Positions 1 to 5,519 of a DNA stretch of 5,604 nucleotides are shown in pieces (positions within the stretch are counted from its first letter, which is position 1; every line of letters starts with the position of its first letter). The position numbers were made by a program, and so were the translations under genes. The notes under the pieces are model-generated. The model did not search any database and had not been told where the DNA came from. It was given only the letters and a program-made list of their open reading frames with translations. The stretch covers positions 1-5,604 of the forward strand of contig JAGOIO010000100.1 of NCBI GenBank assembly GCA_017995595.1, given 5' to 3'. The stretch comes from a bacterium (GTDB lineage Bacteria; Cyanobacteriota; Vampirovibrionia; Gastranaerophilales; Gastranaerophilaceae).

Positions 1-1
1 A

Positions 2-88
2 AACAGTGTAAAGGACTTAAAAGAACAATTTTCAGATATGAAAGAGAAAATAGATAAAATTTATGACTGCATAATTGCGGTAAAATAA
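2..88 (+). CDS. C-terminal end of an unknown protein (5'-truncated), coiled-coil-like
   Basis: An open frame runs in from the left edge and stops with TAA at 86-88, giving 28 residues that begin NSVKDLKEQF and end YDCIIAVK. Hydrophobic residues fall at 3-4 residue intervals (V, L, F, M, I, I, I) among many Lys, Glu and Asp residues, which suggests an amphipathic helix or coiled coil. The other two forward frames close inside or just after this stretch. A strong terminator follows 27 bases after the stop, as expected at the end of a real gene. The fragment is too short to assign a family. That it is coding is an inference from the open frame, its composition and the terminator. Confidence 0.45.
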   Translation, partial: NSVKDLKEQFSDMKEKIDKIYDCIIAVK

Positions 89-114
89 ATTATAAATGAT
101 AAATATTTAAAAAG

Positions 115-149
115 AGGCACTTGCTAATTCTTTAGCAAGTGCCTTTCTT
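115..149. terminator. Bidirectional Rho-independent terminator between convergent genes
   Basis: A perfect 13-bp stem (AGGCACTTGCTAA at 115-127 with its complement at 132-144) closes a 4-nt TTCT loop. It is followed by TTTCTT on the plus strand. On the minus strand the stem runs into CTTTTT from the A-run at 109-113. It lies between the partial plus-strand gene ending at 88 and the minus-strand pilin gene ending at 175, so it can serve both. Confidence 0.88.
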
Positions 150-174
150 GTGATTTATTTAGTCTAGTTCTACT

Positions 175-732
175 CTATTTGTTACTGTTAGCACTATACA
201 AAACGTAAGCACCTACACCTGTTGGAACAACTTGTTGATCTTGGAATTTTACACCAAATTGGTCTCTAATAGTATTTGAATCATTTGTAAGAGCATTAGG
301 CTTTTTAATACCGTTTACATCAACCAATGCTTTACAAGGAGCTGCGGCTCTACAACCTACAGAACCAGTAGGGAATGAAACAGCCATACCATCATTAAAG
401 AATAATGTATAGTTTGTAGTTGCAGCATTAATACCTGCTGAATCCGTAGAACTTGTTTTTAATACGCTCATTCTTGTATTGAACATATTGTAAATTGAAT
501 TATCTGTTGAACCTGTACCTGTTGCATCAAAATCAGAAAAGTCTGTGTTATCCATAGCCATACTCATATTTACAGCTTGTGATAATGTTGACAAAATCTT
601 TTTGTAACCTGTTCTAAATTGTGCTTCACTTGTCTTGTTCATCAATGTCGGAATTGTCATGGCAGCAACTACACCGATAATACCTAATGTAATCAAAACT
701 TCTGCCAACGTAAATGCGGATTTCTTGTTCAT
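175..732 (-). CDS. Type IV pilin-like protein with prepilin N-terminal methylation motif
   Basis: 185 residues, read from the ATG at 732-730. The N-terminus has a short basic leader (MNKKSA), then FTLAEVLITL and a hydrophobic helix to about residue 30. This is the class III (prepilin peptidase) signal: cleavage is expected between Ala6 and Phe7, leaving N-methyl-Phe1 with Glu at mature position 5. The C-terminal globular part carries FFNDG (111-115), two cysteines (Cys127 and Cys133) that could form a small disulfide loop, and D138-V-N-G-I-K-K-P-N146 followed by D157-Q-F. I recognise this DxNG/PN/DxF arrangement from pseudopilin-like proteins. The product is expected in the inner membrane and then in a pilus or type II-secretion-like fibre. 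An in-frame ATG at 828 is rejected: it overlaps the proposed -10 box and would put about 30 polar, Cys-rich residues before the leader. The ATG at 732 has AAAGG 10 nt upstream. Major or minor pilin status and its assembly partners cannot be told here. Confidence 0.87.
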   Translation of the reverse strand: MNKKSAFTLAEVLITLGIIGVVAAMTIPTLMNKTSEAQFRTGYKKILSTLSQAVNMSMAMDNTDFSDFDATGTGSTDNSIYNMFNTRMSVLKTSSTDSAGINAATTNYTLFFNDGMAVSFPTGSVGCRAAAPCKALVDVNGIKKPNALTNDSNTIRDQFGVKFQDQQVVPTGVGAYVLYSANSNK

Positions 733-826
733 AATCTTTCTACCTTTCATTTTAATACATACTTTTGTTGCCAAAACATACCTACGCATACAAGAGAATG
801 AGCAATCCATGCAGGCATAAAAATCC

Positions 827-855
827 ATTTTATCGTGTTTATTTCTTGCGGTAAA
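827..855 (-). promoter_or_regulatory. Putative sigma70-type promoter for the pilin gene
   Basis: On the minus strand TTTACC (855-850, -35-like, 4/6) and TAAAAT (832-827, -10-like, 5/6) are separated by 17 nt. Initiation near 820 would give a leader of about 88 nt before the ATG at 732. It would also exclude the upstream ATG at 828 from the transcript. In such AT-rich DNA chance matches are frequent. Confidence 0.4.
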
Positions 856-956
856 CTAAATATTCCACATTTAAGTAAAAAATAAACATGTTATTGCAAC
901 AATTTTAATAAAAAAAAGACTTGAACATAGCTACTATTTATGGTTAAATATAGAGA

Positions 957-1401
957 TTAAAAGTACAATAGAATGAGGAAAGGCGACTCGACGGAGGTCG
1001 GGCGGTCAAGATAAGACAAAGAGACCCGAGCAAACAATATTGCGAGGGAGAAGCAAAACAGTTGCGAAAGGAAAAGTCAGACAATAATCAAAGGAATTTT
1101 TGAAAAAGCCCTTGAGTGCATAAGTTTGATTAAGCCGAAACAACAGAGACAAAAGTTAAAAGTACAATAGAATAAAGAAAGGCGACTCGACGGTGGTCGG
1201 GCGGTCAAGATAAGACAAAAAGACCCGAGCAAACAATTTTGCGAGGGAAAAGCAAAACAGTTGCGAAAGGAAAAGTCAGACAATAATCAAAGGAATTTTT
1301 GAAAAATACCTTGAGTGCATAAGTTTGATTAAGCCGACACAACAGAGACAAAAGTTAAAAGTACAATAGAATAAGGAAAGGCGACTCGACGGAGGTCGGG
1401 C
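957..1401. repeat. 199-bp tandem repeat, 2 full copies plus 47-bp partial copy, upstream of leuD
   Basis: Unit A (957-1155) and unit B (1156-1354) are exactly 199 bp each and differ at only 9 positions by my count (about 95% identity). A third copy (1355-1401) stops after 47 bp at GGTCGGGC. Each unit begins TTAAAAGTACAATAGAAT. The period is not a multiple of three, and no plausible gene crosses it, so it is non-coding as a repeat. The plus strand is strongly purine-rich and clearly more GC-rich than the flanks. Each copy carries the inverted repeat CTCGAC-GGNG-GTCGGG (987-1002, 1186-1201 and 1385-1400; one G-T pair); the loop is GGAG in A and C and GGTG in B. The array fills most of the 733-1420 non-coding stretch. 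The last copy ends 20 bp before the leuD start, so any leuD transcript starting upstream of it would carry repeat sequence in its leader. Confidence 0.93.
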
Positions 1402-1420
1402 TGTAATAAAGTAAAGAAAA

Positions 1421-1909
1421 ATGGGAAAAGCTTATAAATTTGGAGATAATATATCAACAGACCATATTGCACCGGGTAGGTTATTTCACTTGCGTTCTAA
1501 TTTGCCTGAATTTGCAAAGCATGTTTTAGAAGATGCAGATGCGACATTTGCGTCAAAAGTAAAAAAGGGTGATTTTGTAGTTGGTGGAAGAAATTTTGGT
1601 CTTGGTTCATCAAGAGAGCATGCTCCTCAAATTATAAAAATATCAGGTGTTCAAGCTGTTTTAGCGAAGTCTTTTGCGAGAATTTTTTATAGAAATTCTA
1701 TAAATATCGGTCTTTTAGCAATAGAGTGTGATACAGACTTGATAAATGACGGAGATGAGTTGGAACTTGATGTAAAAGGTGGTATGGTAAAAGATTTAAC
1801 TACCGGTAAAAATATAGAGTTTTCACCGTTGCCTGATGTAATGATAAAACTATTGGCAGATGGCGGATTGGTTGAACATGTAAAAAAATATGGAGATTTT
1901 AAATTATAA
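1421..1909 (+). CDS. leuD: 3-isopropylmalate dehydratase-type small subunit (LeuD/aconitase swivel domain)
   Basis: 162 residues, a complete swivel-domain subunit of the short LeuD type (the E. coli form is about 200). Visible signatures are the N-terminal GDNISTDHIAPGR (8-20), GGRNFGLGSSREHAP (55-69) with the Ser and Arg that catalyse and bind substrate in the aconitase superfamily, and AKSFARIFYRNSINIGL (82-98). With a 4Fe-4S large subunit (LeuC) such proteins isomerise 2-isopropylmalate to 3-isopropylmalate in leucine synthesis; relatives act on homoaconitate, citramalate or citrate. No large subunit lies in the window, so the partner must be encoded elsewhere. The segment after PGR (LFHLRSN) differs from the YL-type substrate loop I associate with standard LeuD, and STDHI resembles aconitase, so the substrate is uncertain. 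The ATG at 1421 is preceded only by a weak purine-rich site (GTAAAGAAAA). The start is set by alignment of the N-terminal motif. Confidence 0.9.
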   Translation: MGKAYKFGDNISTDHIAPGRLFHLRSNLPEFAKHVLEDADATFASKVKKGDFVVGGRNFGLGSSREHAPQIIKISGVQAVLAKSFARIFYRNSINIGLLAIECDTDLINDGDELELDVKGGMVKDLTTGKNIEFSPLPDVMIKLLADGGLVEHVKKYGDFKL

Positions 1910-1920
1910 ATCAGATTATT

Positions 1921-1967
1921 ATACAAAATATAGCCACAAAGCATGCTTTGTGGCTATATTTTTGTAT
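1921..1967. terminator. Long hairpin terminator after leuD
   Basis: The arms AAAATATAGCCACAAAGC and GCTTTGTGGCTATATTTT (1925-1942 and 1945-1962) pair perfectly around a two-base AT centre. Four more pairs (ATAC/GTAT) follow after a one-T bulge. The 3' arm ends in TTTTT and lies 11 bases after the leuD stop. The near symmetry would let it act on either strand. It separates leuD from the kamA operon. Confidence 0.92.
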
Positions 1968-2156
1968 AAAATGTGTCAAAAGCTTAACAATTTCTACAAC
2001 TGTAAAAGCTCTTTAAAAGCTACTTTTGCAAGGGTTTTAAAAAATTTGTAAAAATTTTTTTGGGAAGATGTTGCATAATTTTTTTTTCGCTATATATTTT
2101 AATTTGTCAAAAAATTTTATTAGGAATTTTATACAGTAAAAAATAGAAAATTCTTG

Positions 2157-2185
2157 TTGTCGAACTTGTAAAAATGTATTACAAT
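2157..2185 (+). promoter_or_regulatory. Probable sigma70-type promoter of the kamA operon
   Basis: TTGTCG (2157-2162, 4/6 to TTGACA) and TACAAT (2180-2185, 5/6 to TATAAT) are separated by exactly 17 nt. Transcription would begin near 2192, leaving a leader of about 40 nt before the ribosome site at 2217-2221 and the GTG at 2231. The in-frame ATG at 2174 lies inside this promoter. The 1968-2156 stretch upstream is very AT-rich and shows three AAAAGCT words (1978, 2004, 2015) but no gene. Confidence 0.55.
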
Positions 2186-2216
2186 AAATGTTTGCAGTTT
2201 GAGTTTCAAAGAAGAA

Positions 2217-2221
2217 AAGGA
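2217..2221 (+). promoter_or_regulatory. Shine-Dalgarno site that decides the KamA start
   Basis: AAGGA is followed by 9 nt and then the GTG at 2231. The upstream in-frame ATG at 2174 has no purine-rich site (it is preceded by TTGTAAAA). This favours GTG as the true start. Confidence 0.7.
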
Positions 2222-2230
2222 ATAGTCGTT

Positions 2231-3409
2231 GTGAGATTAAATTTATTGAATCGCAAATCGTCTAAGAATTTGCCCCAAGTTAATAAAACAAAAACAGAGA
2301 TTTTCAGGAAGAAATATTATCCGAATGTAAGTAACAACCAGTGGAATGATTGGAAATGGCAACTTAAAAATAGGATAACGACAGAAAGTGAATTAGGAAG
2401 GATTCTAAATCTTTCCGATGCAGAGAAAGGAGCATTTGAAACAGAACACAAGTGCTTTCCGTTGAGCATAACACCATATTATGCAAGTTTGATAGATGTG
2501 AATGATTCAATGCAACCAATCAGACGAGCAGTAGTTCCTGTGGTTGATGAGCATATAATTTCCTCTGTGGAAATGGAAGATCCTTTATGCGAAGAGAGTT
2601 CAAGTCCAGTACCATGCTTGGTTCACAGATATCCGGATAGAGTGTTGTTTTTGGTAACAAATTTTTGTTCAACATATTGCAGATATTGTACACGTTCAAG
2701 AATGGTCGGGAATCACGAGCATTACAGTACTCATGAACAATGGGAACAGGCGATAGATTATATTAAAAAGCATGAAGAAGTCAGAGATGTGTTAATTTCA
2801 GGCGGAGATCCGCTAACAATGGAAACACATGAATTAGAATGGCTTTTGACAAGACTTAGAGCAATAGACCATGTTGAATTTTTAAGAATTGGTACGAAAG
2901 TTCCTGTTGTTTTGCCACAAAGAATTACGCCAGAACTGGTTAATATGCTTAAAAAGTTTCACCCATTGTGGATGAGTATTCATTTTACGCACCCGGACGA
3001 ATTAACAGCAGAGACAAAACGAGCATGCGGAATGCTTGCAGATGCTGGAATTCCTTTGGGAAGTCAAACAGTTTTGTTAAAGGGAATAAATGATAATATA
3101 GATACAATGAAGAGTTTAATGCATAAGCTTTTAATGGCAAGAGTAAAGCCGTATTATATTTATCAATGCGACCTTGTGCCTGGTTCTACGCACTTTAGAA
3201 CATCTGTTCAAAGAGGTTTGGATATAATAGATGGGCTAAGAGGTCATACGTCAGGTTATGCTGTTCCGAGTTATGTAATTGATGCTCCAAAAGGCGGTGG
3301 TAAGATTCAACTTTTACCGCAGTTTATGGTGGGAAAATCAGGAGATGATATTTTGCTTAGGAACTTCAAAGGCGATATTTACAAATATCCTGATGTAATA
3401 AGAGATTAA
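2231..3409 (+). CDS. kamA: L-lysine 2,3-aminomutase, radical SAM/PLP enzyme (KamA/AblA family), zinc-site-less form
   Basis: 392 residues from GTG. It catalyses L-lysine to L-beta-lysine in the cytoplasm, using a 4Fe-4S cluster, S-adenosylmethionine and PLP. The N-terminal QWNDWKWQLKNRI (from about 37) is typical of lysine 2,3-aminomutases. The radical-SAM motif is C146-STY-C150-RY-C153, and SGGDPL (190-195) is the SAM-binding GGD. Arg155, Asp314 (YYIYQCD), Asp351 and Lys358 (DAPKGGGK) sit at a constant +21 from Arg134, Asp293, Asp330 and the PLP lysine Lys337 of the Clostridium subterminale enzyme, as I recall that numbering. The substrate-binding Asp pair is therefore kept. The protein ends just before the C-terminal CxCxxC segment of the clostridial enzyme, and the fourth zinc ligand (Cys268) is replaced by Asn289. 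EF-P-modifying EpmB also lacks that tail but has a shorter, different N-terminus, so LAM is the better call; EpmB-like activity is not excluded. It is first in a three-gene operon; no ablB acetyltransferase is adjacent. Confidence 0.9.
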   Translation: MRLNLLNRKSSKNLPQVNKTKTEIFRKKYYPNVSNNQWNDWKWQLKNRITTESELGRILNLSDAEKGAFETEHKCFPLSITPYYASLIDVNDSMQPIRRAVVPVVDEHIISSVEMEDPLCEESSSPVPCLVHRYPDRVLFLVTNFCSTYCRYCTRSRMVGNHEHYSTHEQWEQAIDYIKKHEEVRDVLISGGDPLTMETHELEWLLTRLRAIDHVEFLRIGTKVPVVLPQRITPELVNMLKKFHPLWMSIHFTHPDELTAETKRACGMLADAGIPLGSQTVLLKGINDNIDTMKSLMHKLLMARVKPYYIYQCDLVPGSTHFRTSVQRGLDIIDGLRGHTSGYAVPSYVIDAPKGGGKIQLLPQFMVGKSGDDILLRNFKGDIYKYPDVIRD

Positions 3410-3434
3410 TATTAATATTTTAAAAGAGGAATTT

Positions 3435-4412
3435 ATGAAAGTAGGACTAACTTACGACCTTCGCAAAGACTATATGGAAATGGGTTTTGGCGAAGAGGAA
3501 ACTGCCGAATTTGACAAGGAAAGCACAATCGAAGGAATCGAAAAGGCACTTTGTGAGTTGGGCTATAAGACAGAACGTATCGGACAGGTTAAAGCTCTTG
3601 TTACTAAGCTTGCAGAAGGAAAAACTTGGGATATAGTATTTAATATAGCCGAGGGATTGTATGGTATTGCAAGAGAAGCACAAATTCCTGCACTTTTAGA
3701 AGCATATCAAATTCCTTTTGTATTTTCTGATGCACATACGTTGGATATAGCTTTAGATAAAGGGCTTACGAAGAGTATCGTGAGAGACTTCGGAGTTCCG
3801 ACTGCGGATTTTTGTGTTGTAAGAGAATTGAGAGATGTCGAAAAAGTAAATTTACCGTATCCGCTTTTTGCTAAACCTGTTGCAGAAGGTACAGGAAAAG
3901 GGATTAAAGCAAATTCAAAGATTACTGATAAAAAGCAGTTGAAAGAAGTTTGTGAAAAGCTTTTGAAAGAATTTAATCAACCTGTATTGGTTGAGACGTT
4001 TCTTTCAGGAGATGAATTTACTGTTGGAATAACCGGAACCGGCGAAAATGCAAAAGTCGTTGCGGTTATGGAAATTGTGCTTGGTGAAAAGGCTGAAGCA
4101 GAGATTTATTCATATAGTAACAAAGATAATTATGAAGACAGAGTAAGTTATAAACTTGCAAGTGAAGAAAATGCCAAAAAGTGTGAAGAAGTTGCACTTG
4201 CTTCTTGGAAAGCTTTGGGTTGCAGAGACGGCGGAAGAGTTGACGTAAGAATGGATAAAGACGGAGTTGTCAATTTTATTGAAGTTAATCCGCTTGCAGG
4301 GCTAAATTATATAACTTCTGACTTGCCGATTATGTGCAAACTTAAAGGCAAAAGCTTTACTTCTTTGATTGAAGATATTATGAATTCTGCAAAAACTCGA
4401 GTTGGTAAATAA
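3435..4412 (+). CDS. ATP-grasp ligase, D-alanine-D-alanine ligase-like, substrate unknown
   Basis: 325 residues. The fold order matches Ddl: an N-terminal domain with DIVFNIAEG (66-74) and REAQIPALLE (80-89), DKGLTK (108-113), FAKPVAEGTGKGI (145-157; nucleotide lysine and Gly-rich loop), VETFLSGDEFTVG (186-198), and the Mg-ATP site GGRVDVR plus FIEVN. Arg268, Asp270, Glu283 and Asn285 have exactly the spacing of Arg255, Asp257, Glu270 and Asn272 in E. coli DdlB, so ATP-dependent carboxylate-amine ligation is well supported. The substrate side differs: the HG of HGxxGEDG is EG, EVNTLPG is EVNPLAG, and the loop Tyr after Lys (KY in DdlB) is replaced by Asp (K230-D231). A cell-wall D-Ala-D-Ala role is therefore unlikely. 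The ATG has AGAGGA 4 nt upstream and lies 25 bp after kamA, so the two are almost surely co-transcribed. Beta-lysine as the amine or carboxylate partner is my inference from this pairing only. Confidence 0.85.
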   Translation: MKVGLTYDLRKDYMEMGFGEEETAEFDKESTIEGIEKALCELGYKTERIGQVKALVTKLAEGKTWDIVFNIAEGLYGIAREAQIPALLEAYQIPFVFSDAHTLDIALDKGLTKSIVRDFGVPTADFCVVRELRDVEKVNLPYPLFAKPVAEGTGKGIKANSKITDKKQLKEVCEKLLKEFNQPVLVETFLSGDEFTVGITGTGENAKVVAVMEIVLGEKAEAEIYSYSNKDNYEDRVSYKLASEENAKKCEEVALASWKALGCRDGGRVDVRMDKDGVVNFIEVNPLAGLNYITSDLPIMCKLKGKSFTSLIEDIMNSAKTRVGK

Positions 4413-4413
4413 A

Positions 4414-5169
4414 ATGATTACGGCTACAAAACTTGACGAACTTGCAAAAAAATATGAAACAGTAGATTTTATAAAAGATGACCCTGTCCAATTTCCAAAC
4501 AGATTTAATAACCCAAAGGACATTGAAATTGCAGGTTTTATTGCTTCAATGTTTGCTTATGGAAACAGAAAAGTTTTTATAAAAAAATTGAATGAACTTT
4601 TTGTAATTGCTCAAAATCAGCCGTTGGATTATGTTTTAAATTTTGAGCCAAATTCTTTAAAAGGTTTTAATTACAGATTTTCAAAAGATTTTGATATTAT
4701 TGAGATTTTTAAGATATTGAAAAAGTTATATTTAAGAGATGGCGGGTTGAAAAGTCTTTTTAAATATGGTTACGAGCAAGAGAAAGACATTCAGAAAATG
4801 CTTCAGGTTGTAACTGACTATTTTTATTCAAATCAGAAGAATGAAGTTGGTCAAGGGTTTTATCACATGGTGCCAAATCCATCACACGGCGGAGCTATGA
4901 AGAGAATGAATATGTATTTAAGGTGGTTGGTGAGAAAATCTCCAGTTGACTTGGGAATATGGGATTTTATCCCGAGAAGTGAGCTTTTAATCCCGCTAGA
5001 TGTGCATGTTGCAAGGCTTTCACGTGAAATGGGCTTGCTAAAAAGGAATAGTAATGATTTTAAAGCTGTTTTGGAATTAACTTCAAAGTTAAAGGAATTT
5101 TGTCCTCAAGACCCGATAAAATATGATTTTGCAATATTTGGACTTGGAGTTGATACCTTAAAGAATTAG
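4414..5169 (+). CDS. DUF2400/TIGR02757 family protein
   Basis: 251 residues. I recognise the family from DPVQFPNRFNNPKDIEIAGFIASMFAYGNR near the N-terminus, the central NPSHGGAMKRMNMYLRWLVRKSPVDLGIWDFIP, then LLIPLDVHVARLSREMGL, and the C-terminal CPQDPIKYDFAIFGLGV. The family has no established function that I know of. The PLDVHVARLSREMGL stretch resembles the VDTHV-R segment of helix-hairpin-helix DNA glycosylases such as endonuclease III, so a nucleic-acid role is possible but only inferred. No signal peptide or membrane segment is seen. The ATG lies one base after the ligase stop at 4410-4412 and lacks a clear Shine-Dalgarno, which points to translational coupling. A TTG at 4402 would overlap the ligase end and is less likely. 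Length and both ends look complete. It is last in the operon and is followed 4 bases later by a terminator-like hairpin. Confidence 0.88.
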   Translation: MITATKLDELAKKYETVDFIKDDPVQFPNRFNNPKDIEIAGFIASMFAYGNRKVFIKKLNELFVIAQNQPLDYVLNFEPNSLKGFNYRFSKDFDIIEIFKILKKLYLRDGGLKSLFKYGYEQEKDIQKMLQVVTDYFYSNQKNEVGQGFYHMVPNPSHGGAMKRMNMYLRWLVRKSPVDLGIWDFIPRSELLIPLDVHVARLSREMGLLKRNSNDFKAVLELTSKLKEFCPQDPIKYDFAIFGLGVDTLKN

Positions 5170-5173
5170 TGTA

Positions 5174-5197
5174 GCCTTTTGGTGGCAAAAGCTTTTT
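5174..5197 (+). terminator. Weak Rho-independent terminator of the kamA operon
   Basis: CTTTTG (5176-5181) pairs with CAAAAG (5186-5191) around a GTGG loop, and TTTTT follows at 5193-5197. It begins 4 bases after the DUF2400 stop. The stem is short and AT-rich. The core sequence is reused at 5276-5294, but without the T-run. Confidence 0.55.
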
Positions 5198-5294
5198 GGA
5201 AAACCTTTGGCTTAAATTTCTAATAAATATAAAGTTCATTCTTTCTTTTTTATATCGGCGAACTCTTTTTATCCACCTTTTGGTGGCAAAAGCT
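5175..5294. repeat. 19-bp direct repeat pair (5175-5193 and 5276-5294)
   Basis: CCTTTTGGTGGCAAAAGCT occurs twice, identically, 101 bp apart. In the first copy it forms the operon terminator with a T-run. In the second copy GGAGGG replaces the T-run, and preceding bases allow a different perfect hairpin, CCACC-TTTT-GGTGG at 5273-5286. The reuse suggests a local duplication of the region after the operon. Confidence 0.85.
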
Positions 5295-5374
5295 GGAGGG
5301 AAAATCACCGACCAGATATTTCCTCGCTAATTATTTCTAATAAATATAAAGTTCATTCTTTCTTTTTTATATCG
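5216..5374. repeat. 42-bp direct repeat pair (5216-5257 and 5333-5374)
   Basis: An identical 42-bp segment beginning ATTTCTAATAAATATAAAG and ending TTTTTTATATCG occurs at 5216-5257 and 5333-5374, 117 bp apart. Its order relative to the 19-bp pair is kept, but the offset is 16 bp larger. This fits one ancestral duplication of about 100-120 bp followed by an insertion or replacement in the segment between the two repeated words. After the second copy the sequence continues into a matching inverted arm; after the first it does not. Confidence 0.9.
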
Positions 5375-5395
5375 ACGAAAAAAGAAAGAATAAAC
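5351..5395. other. 18-bp hairpin built on the second 42-bp repeat copy
   Basis: GTTCATTCTTTCTTTTTT (5351-5368) pairs with AAAAAAGAAAGAATAAAC (5378-5395) with a single C-A mismatch around a 9-nt loop. On the minus strand the stem leads into TTTATATTTATT, so it might terminate a gene entering from the right. No such gene is visible. The plus-strand side has no T-run. Confidence 0.7.
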
Positions 5396-5425
5396 GAAGA
5401 AAGCGGATTGCGAGCATAGAGTGAA

Positions 5426-5468
5426 GTGAACAGGTTGTCTTGCAGGCTTGCAAGACGAGCAGGTTCAC
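5426..5468. other. Two-tier hairpin, intergenic
   Basis: The outer stem GTGAAC/GTTCAC (5426-5431 with 5463-5468) encloses an inner stem GTCTTGC/GCAAGAC (5437-5443 with 5450-5456) with a 6-nt AGGCTT loop. The word TGCGAGCA flanks it on both sides (5409-5416 and 5482-5489). The nested pairing suggests a folded RNA or part of an interspersed element. No known family is recognised. Confidence 0.5.
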
Positions 5469-5519
5469 GAAACTCGTAAAATGCGAGCAACCAAGCAGAA
5501 ATAACACTCTTTTCCCTGC

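Noticed and set aside
635..820. 61-residue plus-strand open frame
   Set aside because: It lies antisense to the pilin leader and hydrophobic helix; its hydrophobic content reflects that region.
733..828. N-terminal extension of the pilin from ATG 828
   Set aside because: It overlaps the proposed -10 box, has no ribosome site, and would bury the prepilin leader 32 residues inside the protein.
1077..1283. 68-residue minus-strand frame in the tandem repeat
   Set aside because: It crosses the junction of two 199-bp units whose period is not a multiple of three; its Cys/Phe-rich content reflects the purine-rich opposite strand.
957..1401. CRISPR array or tRNA/rRNA fragment
   Set aside because: Units are long and contiguous without spacers, and no tRNA arms or rRNA signatures are visible.
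2104..2137. Alternative kamA promoter TTGTCA with a TATACA box
   Set aside because: The -35 match is good, but the spacing is about 20 nt, less favourable than the 17-nt pair at 2157-2185.
4402..4413. TTG start for the DUF2400 protein
   Set aside because: It adds only four residues, overlaps the ligase end, and lacks a ribosome site; ATG 4414 directly after the stop is more likely.
5060..5308. 82-residue minus-strand frame
   Set aside because: It mostly lies antisense to the conserved C-terminus of the DUF2400 gene and starts within the intergenic repeats.
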